A stretch of DNA of 56,004 bases from Thiohalophilus sp046483665. Its GTDB lineage: Bacteria; Pseudomonadota; Gammaproteobacteria; UBA6429; Thiohalophilaceae. This document shows positions 9,173 to 18,276 of this stretch, piece after piece (the first letter of the stretch is position 1; each line of letters begins with the position of its first letter). The DNA lies in NCBI RefSeq assembly GCF_046483665.1, contig NZ_JAWOCR010000022.1, forward strand, positions 1 to 56,004, read 5' to 3'. A program made the position numbers and the translations under genes. Below the pieces are notes generated by a model that saw nothing but the letters and a program-made list of their open reading frames with translations, made no database searches and was not told the origin of the DNA.

Positions 9173-10243
9173 TCAGGCGGATTTGTGCTTGCGCCGCTGG
9201 CGCACCGCGCTGGCCAGTTCCCGGAGCAGTTCCTCACTCTCTTCCCAGCCGATACAGGCATCGGTGATGCTCTGGCCATAGACCAGAGACTTGTCATCCT
9301 CGACATCCTGACGCCCGCCAATCAAATGGCTCTCGATCATTGCTCCCATAATACGCTGATCGCCGGCGGCAATTTGCCCGGCGACATCACGGCCTACATC
9401 GAGCTGACGCATATGCTGCTTCTGACTGTTGGCGTGACTGAAGTCGATCATCACTTTCTCTTCCAGGCCGGCTTCACGCAGCTCGTGGCAGGCCGCATCG
9501 ATACTGGCGGTATCGTAATTGGGCTGTTTGCCGCCGCGCAGAATGATATGACAATCCTCATTGCCGGTGGTGGCGAAAATAGCCGAATGACCTGCTTTGG
9601 TCAGTGACAGAAAATTATGTGGCTGGCTGGCGGCGCGAATCGCATCAATGGCGATCTGGAGCGTCCCGTCAGTGCCGTTTTTGAAACCGACCGGTGAGGA
9701 GAGGCCAGAGGCCAGCTCACGGTGTACCTGACTTTCGGTCGTACGGGCGCCGATTGCGCCCCAGCTGACCATATCGGCAATGTACTGCGGCGTAATCAGA
9801 TCCAGAAACTCAGTGCCGGCCGGTACACCCAGGTTGTTCACATCCAGCAGCAGCTTGCGCGCCAGGTGCAACCCCTTGTTGATGTTGAAGCTTTCGTCCA
9901 GGTCCGGATCGTTGATAAGACCTTTCCAGCCGACGGTAGTGCGTGGCTTCTCGAAATAGACCCGCATGACGATGAGCAGATCTTCACCCAGTTGCTCGCG
10001 CATCGCCTTCAGCCGCCCGGCGTATTCGACCGCTGCTTCCGGATCATGGACCGAACAGGGACCGATGATCACCAGAATGCGGTCGTCGCGAGCCCGCAGG
10101 ATGTTATGGATCGCGGTGCGGGTCTCGAATATGAGTTTCGAGGCGGCATCGGTCATCGGACAGTCGCCATGCAGCTGCACTGGCGGAATGACCTCCTTGA
10201 GCGCGGTAATACGCAGGTCGTCGGTTTTGTATTTCATATTCAT
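9173..10243 (-). CDS. aroG: 3-deoxy-7-phosphoheptulonate synthase (class I DAHP synthase)
   Basis: Cytoplasmic enzyme condensing phosphoenolpyruvate with erythrose-4-phosphate, the first step of the shikimate pathway. It aligns by eye nearly end to end with E. coli AroG. Shared motifs are IGPCSVHDP, MRVYFEKPRT, GWKGLINDP, GARTTESQVHRE, GFKNGTDG, DFSHANS and SITDACIGWE. The start is taken at the ATG at 10243 (MNMKYKTDDLRI), matching the AroG N-terminus; a TTG at 10252 is in frame. The symbol aroG is by overall similarity; the feedback inhibitor cannot be read with certainty. A family 2 repeat lies upstream. Confidence 0.95.
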   Translation of the reverse strand: MNMKYKTDDLRITALKEVIPPVQLHGDCPMTDAASKLIFETRTAIHNILRARDDRILVIIGPCSVHDPEAAVEYAGRLKAMREQLGEDLLIVMRVYFEKPRTTVGWKGLINDPDLDESFNINKGLHLARKLLLDVNNLGVPAGTEFLDLITPQYIADMVSWGAIGARTTESQVHRELASGLSSPVGFKNGTDGTLQIAIDAIRAASQPHNFLSLTKAGHSAIFATTGNEDCHIILRGGKQPNYDTASIDAACHELREAGLEEKVMIDFSHANSQKQHMRQLDVGRDVAGQIAAGDQRIMGAMIESHLIGGRQDVEDDKSLVYGQSITDACIGWEESEELLRELASAVRQRRKHKSA

Positions 10244-10342
10244 AACTGCCAATTCTAACTTAATCGGGGAACAAAATGTTCATCTCATAGGCCGGATCCG
10301 CGGCTTCCTTCCACTGGCGTGCGAGCCGGGGCAGAACAGAAA

Positions 10343-10437
10343 AACCACCGAAGACATCGACTCAGGAGCCGCCTCACTGAATGACAGGCGTATCCTCCGG
10401 GTGTTTTCGGTGACTGTTCAGTGTTGCCGGTGATTCC
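10343..10437. repeat. intergenic inverted repeat, family 2 (CACCGAAA / CACTGA units)
   Basis: The left arm reads ACCACCGAAGACATCGACTCA. The right arm carries the complementary sense, GGTGTTTTCGGTGACTGTTCAGTG followed by CCGGTGATT (read here as two pieces). The arms enclose about 35 nt. The element lies between the aroG start and the downstream end of the hydrolase-like gene. Confidence 0.55.
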
Positions 10438-10452
10438 CTCCCCGGACGAAGA

Positions 10453-11313
10453 CTAATCGGCGCCCAGGTGTCGTCGCATGAAGTCGGCTGCACGCTGGAT
10501 GGCATCCTTCGAGGCCAGATCATCGGCGAAGGTGCGCACACTTTCGGGACGAAAATCAAATCCCCGCCCGACACCGGGATAAACAATCAGTTGCGCAGGT
10601 TTGCCGTCTTTTTGCAGGGACTCCAGGCTGCTTTCGATGACCCGCCGGCGCTGATACTGTTCCTCCTCGCCGATAAAGACCAGCACGGGAATTTCCAGCT
10701 GCTCGACCTCCTCGGCAAACCCGTAGACCTGTAGCGGCTCCGGCGCATTGGGATCCTGCAGGTGCGGATAATAGGAAACATAACAGGCCACATCCGATTT
10801 CTGACGCCCGAAAGTAGTTGCCACCTTCAGTGTGTAATATCCGCCACGGGTATGGGAATAAAGGCAGATCCGGTCACTGCTGATATCCTTGCGCGCCAGC
10901 AGGGCGTCGACGCCGCGGTTAACATCCGCCTCCAGCTCATAGTCATGTTCGATGGGGTGGGTGCCGATAAAATGAGCCTGATAAATATCCGGCGCCAGCA
11001 CTACGAACCCCCGGGCCGCCAGCCGCTTGACATGACGTCGGATCAGCTCATCCAGCCCGCGCCGGCCGTGCTGAAACAATACCGCCGGGAACTTGCCGGC
11101 CTGTTTCGGTCGCGCCAGCATGGCGGGGATCGTCACCCCATCGCTTGTATAGCTGTGCTCTTCAACCACAACCTCGTAATTGCGCGGCGCCTCGATCACT
11201 CCCTCGTTCCACCAGGCCTCGCTCCACCACAGTTCCTTATCGATCTGTGGCTCCTCATGCGCCCCGGCTGTCTGCACGAGAGCCATTAATATCAGGCCTG
11301 TTAAATACCGCAT
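10453..11313 (-). CDS. exported dienelactone-hydrolase-like protein with altered catalytic residues
   Basis: From the ATG at 11313 the protein has 286 residues and begins with a signal peptide (MRYLTGLILMALVQTAGA). GGAG lies 8 nt upstream and decides this start over an ATG 66 nt further out. The body is a dienelactone hydrolase fold: PAVLFQHGRRG, GFVVLAPDIY, DRICLY and a C-terminal VYPGVG. Where DLH has the nucleophile in GxCxGG, this protein has SHTRGG (Thr, about residue 155). The Asp position reads GEEEQ, and the His of PGxGH is Arg (PGVGRGF). All three triad positions therefore look changed, so it may be a periplasmic pseudoenzyme or binding protein, or use another mechanism. The fold is confident, the activity is not. 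Confidence 0.8.
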   Translation of the reverse strand: MRYLTGLILMALVQTAGAHEEPQIDKELWWSEAWWNEGVIEAPRNYEVVVEEHSYTSDGVTIPAMLARPKQAGKFPAVLFQHGRRGLDELIRRHVKRLAARGFVVLAPDIYQAHFIGTHPIEHDYELEADVNRGVDALLARKDISSDRICLYSHTRGGYYTLKVATTFGRQKSDVACYVSYYPHLQDPNAPEPLQVYGFAEEVEQLEIPVLVFIGEEEQYQRRRVIESSLESLQKDGKPAQLIVYPGVGRGFDFRPESVRTFADDLASKDAIQRAADFMRRHLGAD

Positions 11314-11410
11314 TACATCTTCTCCACGTCTCAATTCTATTCTCATAAAGCGGGTGATCTTAGCGCGCCGGGTAACCAAGGTAAACGGTTCTTATGTTCT
11401 GGAAAGATAT

Positions 11411-11578
11411 TAACGCAGAGGCGCAAAGATGCAGAGTATTTATTCTGGTTGCAGGATTAGCTGTTACACAACAAAACTGATAGTAGGCGATATATTGCCG
11501 ATTACCTTATAGTTTGTATAAATATCTTTCTAACATTTTTGCTCTTTTCTTTGCGTTCTCTGCGCCTTTGTTGCGCTA
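11411..11578. repeat. intergenic inverted repeat, family 1 (CGCAGAGG units)
   Basis: The left arm (11412-11436) reads AACGCAGAGGCGCAAAGATG then CAGAG. The right arm (11549-11578) is the complementary sense, CTTTGCGTTCTCTGCGCC then TTTGTTGCG. About 110 bp of AT-rich sequence unrelated to the other copies lies between. It sits in the 353-bp gap upstream of the hydrolase-like gene. Confidence 0.65.
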
Positions 11579-11634
11579 TGTACAGGGATGTACAAGTGTC
11601 GCGGGAGGCAGGATGCCGGGAGCGACCCTCTGCG
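11579..11634. repeat. hairpin unit with symmetric internal loop
   Basis: Within this stretch TCGC (11599-11602) pairs with GCGA (11622-11625), and GGCA (11607-11610) pairs with TGCC (11614-11617). Both strands between the two stems read GGGA, giving a symmetric purine internal loop. Just before it, TGTACA-GGGA-TGTACA forms a second small inverted repeat. It looks like a mobile palindromic unit, 3' of the 413-residue gene. Its function is unknown. Confidence 0.4.
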
Positions 11635-11666
11635 TTAGATTTGAATATCAGAAAAAGCACGACAGT

Positions 11667-12908
11667 TCATTTAAGATCGAAGCGGTTACGGCGCTGGACA
11701 AGTTCGTCGTTTTCCTCGAGTTCGTTCAGGTAGGTCGTAAAATCCGGCGGGATAATATTCTCGGCCTGGATTTTTTTCTGCAGTCTTTCGGCGTGTTTAA
11801 TCACCGGTTTGTAAATCTTCATTACCCGGACATTGGAAAGCCATTTGAGCGCGTCCAGCGCCCCGGGGCGGGACGTTGTCGCCAGTTTATGAAACAGTTG
11901 CATGACATTCCGCGAGTTGACATCGATACCGCCCATGTGTCCGTAGGAATGTTCCTGCGGGGGAAAGATAGGTGCAATGATACGCAGTAGCTGGGCATCC
12001 ATCATCGGAGTAAATTCAACACCGGTATCCGCACCTGTCGCGCCGACACGCATCATAAAATCGAGCAGGGGTAAGACTTTCTGTTTTTCCCGGCCAATAA
12101 AATTGGCCAGGTGCTGCGCGAATTCTTCCGGGGAGAGTAAAAATGCCATCGACAGCCAGTAGAGACGCCGTGTTTCATCTTTCAAACCATTCTCATCGTT
12201 AAGCAGATCACGTGCAACCTGTAATATCTCGTCATGGTCCACATACTTCAGGGTGGCGAAGACCAGTTCCCTGAAGGTCTTCAACTTGCAATTTTTCCAG
12301 TGGATCAATACCGGTAACAGAACTTCGCGGTTCAGGTCGGCATATTTTGAATCGGCCATGATGATACGCAAGCCGGGTAGCATCTGGGCATTATTGTTGA
12401 TCAGTCCCTGCCAGAAACCGTTAAGCGCAGGTGCCGAAATAGACGCATCAGTCAGCAAACTGTCAAACCATTCATCCTGGTGATCGGTTTGATTGGCGAA
12501 GTGAAAGCAGACTGCCGATTGCAACACCAATGGAGGAAGTTGCTCTACTTTGTCAGGCTCGGTCTGCATCAGCCTGTCGAGACCGGCCAGCACCACATAG
12601 CCGGCGGGAGAGCTTTCCTCTTTAGCCAGCTGTTCTCCGATTTCATAGGGAGTCGGGATATCATTGCGTTCGAGTGCGGCAACAAAACCGGATAACACGG
12701 CTTCGCTGACTTGCTGGTTGGCGAGCATGGCAACCTTGTCCGCAGGAGCAATGGCATCCTCTATTTCGTAAAACATACCAAGATAGGCGCGGGCAAAAGG
12801 TTCCAGCACCTGCATGTCCGCACCATTGCGCAGGGTATCGAGTTGCCCGAGCAGTCGCTCGTCATTCTCCTTGCGGGCCTGCTCGAAGGTATAATCAGAA
12901 TCACTCAT
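11667..12908 (-). CDS. 413-residue soluble helical protein, unknown function
   Basis: I do not recognise this protein. It is predicted almost entirely alpha-helical, with regularly spaced hydrophobic/acidic segments (for example LLPVLIHWKNCKLKTF, DEILQVARDLLND, VLPLLDFMMRVG) that look like HEAT/ARM-type repeats. It has no signal peptide or membrane span and no obvious catalytic motif. A conserved-looking HMGGIDVNSRN segment lies near residue 330. The C-terminus is basic (QRRNRFDLK). The start is the first ATG; its ribosome site is weak. It stands alone on the minus strand between a c-di-GMP gene and a repeat cluster. Confidence 0.7.
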   Translation of the reverse strand: MSDSDYTFEQARKENDERLLGQLDTLRNGADMQVLEPFARAYLGMFYEIEDAIAPADKVAMLANQQVSEAVLSGFVAALERNDIPTPYEIGEQLAKEESSPAGYVVLAGLDRLMQTEPDKVEQLPPLVLQSAVCFHFANQTDHQDEWFDSLLTDASISAPALNGFWQGLINNNAQMLPGLRIIMADSKYADLNREVLLPVLIHWKNCKLKTFRELVFATLKYVDHDEILQVARDLLNDENGLKDETRRLYWLSMAFLLSPEEFAQHLANFIGREKQKVLPLLDFMMRVGATGADTGVEFTPMMDAQLLRIIAPIFPPQEHSYGHMGGIDVNSRNVMQLFHKLATTSRPGALDALKWLSNVRVMKIYKPVIKHAERLQKKIQAENIIPPDFTTYLNELEENDELVQRRNRFDLK

Positions 12909-12987
12909 TTAAATCGCCACAATCGCTGAAAGTTGCCAGGTCACGAAACAACTATTATAGATAGCGACGCGGCAACATGACAGCCCG

Positions 12988-15441
12988 TCACGCCGATAGC
13001 GAGAATGGCCCTCTTTCTATCAGGGAAATAAATTCTTCTATGCGTATCGGCTTGCTGAATAAAAAGCCCTGTACGCTGTGCGCTCCGTAGGTGCGCAGAA
13101 ATTCAAGTTGTCCCTGTCGTTCGACTCCTTCACCGACGACTTCCAGCTTCAAACTCTCTGCCATGGCAATGATTGCCTGGCATAATTGCTGATCGCCATT
13201 ATTGGACTCAACGTCGCGAATAAAACTGCGATCGATCTTGATCTCGGTAAACGGAAAACGTTTCAAATAACTCAATGAGGAGTAACCGGTACCAAAATCA
13301 TCCAGCGACAGGGATATTCCCATCTGGCGCAATTCACCCAGTACCTCGACCGTATGATTATCCTCTTCCAGTAACAATGACTCGGTAATTTCGATTTTTA
13401 TCTGGTTTGGCGCCACAGCATGCTCGCGCAATATATCTGCCAGATGCCGGGCAAAATCCTGATTGCGAATTTGACGCGAGGAAATGTTAATTGCCACTCC
13501 GGCATCACCAAACCCGTGTTCGGCCATGGCAGCCAGATCGCGACAAACCTGATGGATGGCCCAGTCGCCTATCTCCACGATCTGGCCACTCTCTTCCGCC
13601 AGCGGAATAAACTGGGCTGGCGAGACAGACCCCATTTCCGGACTCTCCCAGCGCATCAGGGCTTCGGCACCGGTAATATAGCCGTTTTTAACATCCACTT
13701 TCGGCTGGTAAACCATATATAACTCGTCATTGGACAATGCCCGCCGCAAGCGGTATTCCATGGCCAGGCGTTCGGCAGCCCGCTCATTCATTCCTTCGGT
13801 ATAGAATCGATAGGTATTCTTGCCGGTTTGCTTGGCCAGGTACATCGCCGCATCGGCATTGCTCAACAGGGTATCCACGCTCGCCCCATCATCCGGATAA
13901 CCGGCAATACCGATGCTGGCAGTAATCAGAAACTCACGATCTTCCACGTAAACGGGTTTTGCCAGACGGGTGAATATCTTGCTAACGAGTCGTTCCACAT
14001 CCGTCAACTGCATCAGCCCGGGGATAATAATCAAAAACTCATCGCCTCCCCAGCGGGCTATGGTGTCACTCTTTCGCACACAATTTTCCAGGCTGTGTGC
14101 CATGCGAATCAGAACCCGATCGCCAAATTTATGCCCCAGCGTGTCATTGATATCCTTGAAGTTATCCATATCCACAAACAATACAGCGGTATGCATATTA
14201 AATCGTCGGGAATGGTTGATCGCCTGCTCCAACCGATCAAGGGCCAGCATCCGGTTGGGGAAATCCGTCAGGGGATCATAATAAGCGTTATGAACCAGTT
14301 CGGCCTCGGCCTGTTTTTTTCGGGTAATGTTGTGCATGACATGCACCATCGCCCTGGTTTCTGACTGATAGTCAAAAGGGGTCAGGGTAATCTCCCGGTA
14401 CTCACCGCTTTCGGGATAATAAATCTCGACATTCTCCAGTGGCGTACCGAAAATGATATTATGACATATCGCACATTCGTCTTTTGGCATTCTGCGCGGA
14501 TGAAAAATTTCATGGCAGTCCTGTTCCAGCATCTCCTGCCGGGGCCGACCGGCCTCCTTTTCAGCCGCTTTATTCACCTGGATGATGCGTCCACCGCTAT
14601 CGAGCACAATGGCAGGATCGGGGACAGCATCGTAGGTACTCGAGGCGCGGGTCAATACCTGATAAGGCTCGCTCAGGCTGGTACGAACCACTGCCATAAA
14701 GATAAGCCAGTAGGAAAGAAACTTGAGAATATGTCCGACGAGGATCGGCAGACTGACAAGATCCATATACAGGGTAAAAACCAGTTCGGCTGCGATGGTG
14801 CAAATGATCGAAGCGATCATAAGACGATAGATATGCCTGTCCAGAAACAGGCTATAGTGCGTTAGCACGGCGATCGCGCCAAGCAGCAAGCCGACAATCA
14901 GGTACTCACTGACAATTTTGGCCGGGGTCAGCCCGACTCCGTCCACAAACATGACCGGCAGGTGTTCCTGGAGCACCAGATAAATCACCACGACCGAGAC
15001 ACCGCCAAACACCAGCTGCAGTGACCGTTTCGGTAGCCGGTAACTGAAAAACAATGGCGCAGTCAGCAGCAGGATCGCCTCCAGATAGCGGGTCACAATC
15101 CAGAACTGGATGCTGGTATTGCCGCTCTCCAGCGCCAGCACTCCCATTCCCGAGTAACTCAGGGTATGCATCAGATCCAGCACCCCGATCCAGAGATACC
15201 CGGTACCCAGATACATCAGAAAATGGTTGCGCGAAAACCCGTAGGTATACCAGGCAACCATTGCCAGCACGATAGCCACCATCACGGCAAACAGCTCGGC
15301 CAGGGTATGAAAGAGCAGGAAATTATAGCGGCTGACGATCACCAGCACGGCAATCAGCAACAGGGGCACGAGCCAGCCCTGTATAGCCAGTATCTTATGG
15401 AGCGTGGGGAACCGGCTTCGAAGAAGGGAGGTGAATATCAC
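12988..15441 (-). CDS. MASE3-PAS-GGDEF-EAL c-di-GMP protein
   Basis: An inner-membrane sensor with six to eight hydrophobic spans matches MASE3 (YNFLLFHTLAELF, LDLMHTLSYSGMG). It is followed by a PAS domain (VPDPAIVLDSGGRII), GGDEF (RWGGDEFLIII) and EAL (AEALMRWESP, EITESLLLE, DDFGTGYSSL, KIDRSFI, VGEGVE). Both enzymatic motifs are intact, so it may be bifunctional. The PAS domain carries a Cys/His cluster (DCHEIFHP and DECAICHN) that could bind metal. The open frame extends to 15642, but that stretch runs through the rhodanese terminator and 3' end, so I place the start at an internal GTG (15441). A GTG at 15369 is also possible; neither has a strong ribosome site. Confidence 0.85.
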   Translation of the reverse strand: MIFTSLLRSRFPTLHKILAIQGWLVPLLLIAVLVIVSRYNFLLFHTLAELFAVMVAIVLAMVAWYTYGFSRNHFLMYLGTGYLWIGVLDLMHTLSYSGMGVLALESGNTSIQFWIVTRYLEAILLLTAPLFFSYRLPKRSLQLVFGGVSVVVIYLVLQEHLPVMFVDGVGLTPAKIVSEYLIVGLLLGAIAVLTHYSLFLDRHIYRLMIASIICTIAAELVFTLYMDLVSLPILVGHILKFLSYWLIFMAVVRTSLSEPYQVLTRASSTYDAVPDPAIVLDSGGRIIQVNKAAEKEAGRPRQEMLEQDCHEIFHPRRMPKDECAICHNIIFGTPLENVEIYYPESGEYREITLTPFDYQSETRAMVHVMHNITRKKQAEAELVHNAYYDPLTDFPNRMLALDRLEQAINHSRRFNMHTAVLFVDMDNFKDINDTLGHKFGDRVLIRMAHSLENCVRKSDTIARWGGDEFLIIIPGLMQLTDVERLVSKIFTRLAKPVYVEDREFLITASIGIAGYPDDGASVDTLLSNADAAMYLAKQTGKNTYRFYTEGMNERAAERLAMEYRLRRALSNDELYMVYQPKVDVKNGYITGAEALMRWESPEMGSVSPAQFIPLAEESGQIVEIGDWAIHQVCRDLAAMAEHGFGDAGVAINISSRQIRNQDFARHLADILREHAVAPNQIKIEITESLLLEEDNHTVEVLGELRQMGISLSLDDFGTGYSSLSYLKRFPFTEIKIDRSFIRDVESNNGDQQLCQAIIAMAESLKLEVVGEGVERQGQLEFLRTYGAHSVQGFLFSKPIRIEEFISLIERGPFSLSA

Positions 15442-15542
15442 AGTTGTTATTGTAACCGTTATTGCCTGTGTTGAAATAATAACGGCAGATACTTGATATT
15501 TCTTGAATAATTTCCCGGCAGAGCGGCAACGGGGAGAACCCG

Positions 15543-15575
15543 TAAAAATGTTCCACGCCCCTCTTTCGGGCGTGG
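15543..15575 (-). terminator. rho-independent terminator of the rhodanese gene
   Basis: On the minus strand CCACGCCC pairs with GGGCGTGG around a 7-nt loop (15553-15575). It is followed within 3 nt by a short T-run, 18 nt after the rhodanese stop. Its position shows that the following MASE3 gene needs its own promoter and a start to the left of the hairpin. Confidence 0.75.
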
Positions 15576-15592
15576 TAAACAATTGGCAAGGG

Positions 15593-15931
15593 TCAGACAG
15601 CTCGCGGCAGGGCAACCTGCTGACCGCTGGAGGCCCAGGCAATCATCCCCCCGCGCAGGTTATATACACGATCGAAGCCCTGCTGCTGCAGATACATACA
15701 GACCTGGGCCGAGCGTGCGCCGCTGCGGCAAACCACCACCAGCTCGCGGTCTTTTTCCAGTTCATTGAGGCGCACCGGGACGGTCGCCATCGGCAGGGGA
15801 TCCGCACCAGGGACCGTCCCGCCGTTGATTTCATTCATTTCACGCACATCAATAATGCGAAACCCTTCGGGCTTGCCTGCGTACCATTGGGCCAGTTCAG
15901 AGGCATCGATTTCCTTGATATTCCAGTGCAT
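15593..15931 (-). CDS. single-domain rhodanese (sulfurtransferase)
   Basis: This 112-residue rhodanese module fits a GlpE/PspE-like thiosulfate:acceptor sulfurtransferase handling persulfide sulfur. The active-site loop is CRSGARS with the nucleophile Cys in VVVCRSG. Other motifs are IIDVREMNE and a C-terminal LRGGMIAW. The start at 15931 (MHWNIKEID) is chosen because GGAG lies 6 nt upstream; an ATG 21 nt earlier has none. It is a single gene with its own terminator. In an organism with fccAB and a persulfide dioxygenase it could feed the same sulfane-sulfur pool, which is inference. Confidence 0.92.
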   Translation of the reverse strand: MHWNIKEIDASELAQWYAGKPEGFRIIDVREMNEINGGTVPGADPLPMATVPVRLNELEKDRELVVVCRSGARSAQVCMYLQQQGFDRVYNLRGGMIAWASSGQQVALPRAV

Positions 15932-16116
15932 GCATTTCTCCGATTTTGTCATCTATGAAGATAGTATATTAGTACTTTCTTATATTTCAACCCCGATTGT
16001 TCCGGAATATGACCCGATTCTGATTGGGGTTCAGGTCCCGCTCTGTCTTCGGAACCGGACCGCAGAGGCAGCAGAGTCGTGTAGGATCGAGCTCATTGTT
16101 CAAATTTGACCAGGCC

Positions 16117-18276
16117 ATGCCGCTGATCGCCGACACAATCCCCGGGAGACTGCTTGATGCCGTCGAGGCCCTGCAGCAACAGGCCCGCAATGCGAATCAG
16201 CGGGCCCTGGTCATCGCTGCCGGCCCCCCGGCCTGGAGCCGGCCACTGGCCAATCACCTCTGGTTGCAAACGCCCGCCGGGCAGCGCCTGTGGCTCGGCG
16301 AAACTTCCGGCCAGGCGGAGCAGCTGGCCCCGCGGCGCGCCGGACTGCTGCTCGGTCAGGAACGTCAGCTGGTCATCCTGGACACCCATGAAGGCTTCTC
16401 CGCCGATGCTTTCGGTGCCATCAGCGGGACACTGACAGGCGGGGGGGTGATGCTGATGCGGGTGCCGCCTCTGGCCGACTGGTCCACTCAGACGGCGGCC
16501 AATCCCTTTGCCTCTGACGATTCCCGTTTTATTCGCCACCTGATCCGTCATATCCAGCGTGATCCTGCTCCGCTGTTGATCGAGGCGCCGGATCGACTGC
16601 GCCCCGGCAAGCATGCCTACCCCGCCAGCGGGCCCCGTCCTGCGCTCTCACCCTGCCGCACTCGCGATCAGCAGGACGCGGTGGCAGCTTTGCTCAACCT
16701 GGCCAACCAGTCGTCCCCCGACCCGCTGGTCATTACCGCCGATCGGGGCCGGGGCAAATCGGCAGCGCTGGGTATCGCCGCCGCCCGGTTGTTGCAACAA
16801 CGCCAGGGTTACCGCATCGGGGTCTGCGCGCCACGACCGGCGGCCTGCGAGGCCCTGTTTGAGCGCGTCCGTGCCCTGCTGCCAGAAGCCCGGTCAGCAC
16901 GCAATCGCCTCGAGTATGCCGATGGAAAACTGCAATTTCTGGCGGCTGACGCGCTGCTGGCGCATCAGCCCCCGCTGGATATGCTGTTGATTGATGAGGC
17001 CGCGGCTTTGCCGGTGGCCGTGCTGGAAAAGCTGCTACGCGCCTATCCCCGCACGGCCTTTGCCAGTACCGTACATGGTTATGAGGGCACCGGGCGCGGT
17101 TTCAGTCTGCGCTTTGCCCGGGTGCTCGATCAGCTCGCCCCCGGCTGGCAGGCGCAGCAACTGACTCAACCGATTCGCTGGGAGGCCGGCGATCCGCTGG
17201 AGCAATTTGTCTTCGACGCTTTGTTGATGAACGCCGAGCCCGCCGATCCGGACCCGGATATCACCCCGGCCGATTGCCGGTTTGTCGAACTGGATCGCGC
17301 TGTGCTGATCGACTCACCCCGTTATCTGCGCCAGCTGTTCGGCCTGCTGGTGCTGGCCCATTACCGCACCCGACCCGAGGATCTTTACCGCCTGCTGGAT
17401 GCCCCCGAGCTGCGTCTGTTTGCCCTGGAGCAGAACGGGCAGCCACTGGCGGTGGCCGTACTGGCTCACGAAGGCGGCTTCGATGCTGTCACCGCCGGGG
17501 CCATCTATCAGGGCCGGCGCCGACCGCGCGGTCACTTGCTGGCCCAGAGTCTGGCGTTTCATGCCGGCGTACCTGATGCGGCCCGCTATCAGTACGGGCG
17601 CATCCTGCGCATCGGCGTGCACCCGTTGTTGCAGCGCCGGGGGCTGGGCAGCGCACTGCTCGATAAACTGCTGCACACGCTCGTGCATGAAGCCAGCCTC
17701 GATGCCATTGGCGCCAGCTTCAGTGCCGGCGCGGAATTACTGGCGTTCTGGCAGCGAGCCGGATTGCAGCCGGTACGTATCGGTCTGACCCGCGAACACA
17801 CCAGCGGCCTGCCGTCGTTACTGGTTTTAAAACCGCTGACCCACGCCGGCCAGGCCGTCTTCACGCGCGCCCGTCAGCGGCTGGAACAACACTGGCCCGC
17901 ACTGCATGACAGCGTGTTGCGGGATCTCGATCCGGCCCTGGTGACGCAACTGGATCTGCCTGTCTTTTCACCGTCAGAGCGGGAGTTGAATAACGCAGAC
18001 CGCGAAGACATCGATTCCTTCGTTCACGGCCAGCGGGGTTACGAAGTTTGCGCCTGGCCGATTGAAAAACTGATTGCCCGCGTACAGGAGAACCCTGATT
18101 TGTTTGGCCGGCTGAATAGCGCTGACCAACAACTGCTGATACACAAGGTGGTCAACAAATGTGACTGGCCGACACTCTGTCGCACGTTTAAGCTGGAGGG
18201 GCAAAAGGCCGCCCGCCGGCAATTACGCCAGGCCGTCCGCCGGGTCTGGCAACAATGGCAACAGGAGCATTCATGA
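16117..18276 (+). CDS. tmcA: tRNA(Met) cytidine acetyltransferase
   Basis: This 719-residue enzyme makes N4-acetylcytidine at the wobble base of elongator tRNA-Met using acetyl-CoA and ATP/GTP. Domain order is an N-terminal DUF1726-like region, an RNA-helicase-like module with Walker A DRGRGKSAA and Walker B LLIDEAAALP, then VHGYEGTGRGF, a GNAT acetyltransferase segment (RILRIGVHPLLQRRGLGSAL) and a C-terminal tRNA-binding helical domain. It is somewhat longer than E. coli TmcA (671). The ATG at 16117 fits the family N-terminus; an in-frame TTG at 16096 is an alternative. Its stop overlaps the next start (ATGA). Confidence 0.95.
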   Translation: MPLIADTIPGRLLDAVEALQQQARNANQRALVIAAGPPAWSRPLANHLWLQTPAGQRLWLGETSGQAEQLAPRRAGLLLGQERQLVILDTHEGFSADAFGAISGTLTGGGVMLMRVPPLADWSTQTAANPFASDDSRFIRHLIRHIQRDPAPLLIEAPDRLRPGKHAYPASGPRPALSPCRTRDQQDAVAALLNLANQSSPDPLVITADRGRGKSAALGIAAARLLQQRQGYRIGVCAPRPAACEALFERVRALLPEARSARNRLEYADGKLQFLAADALLAHQPPLDMLLIDEAAALPVAVLEKLLRAYPRTAFASTVHGYEGTGRGFSLRFARVLDQLAPGWQAQQLTQPIRWEAGDPLEQFVFDALLMNAEPADPDPDITPADCRFVELDRAVLIDSPRYLRQLFGLLVLAHYRTRPEDLYRLLDAPELRLFALEQNGQPLAVAVLAHEGGFDAVTAGAIYQGRRRPRGHLLAQSLAFHAGVPDAARYQYGRILRIGVHPLLQRRGLGSALLDKLLHTLVHEASLDAIGASFSAGAELLAFWQRAGLQPVRIGLTREHTSGLPSLLVLKPLTHAGQAVFTRARQRLEQHWPALHDSVLRDLDPALVTQLDLPVFSPSERELNNADREDIDSFVHGQRGYEVCAWPIEKLIARVQENPDLFGRLNSADQQLLIHKVVNKCDWPTLCRTFKLEGQKAARRQLRQAVRRVWQQWQQEHS

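Noticed and set aside
15442..15642. N-terminal extension of the MASE3 protein
   Set aside because: The extension crosses the rhodanese terminator and coding end, so it is unlikely to be translated.
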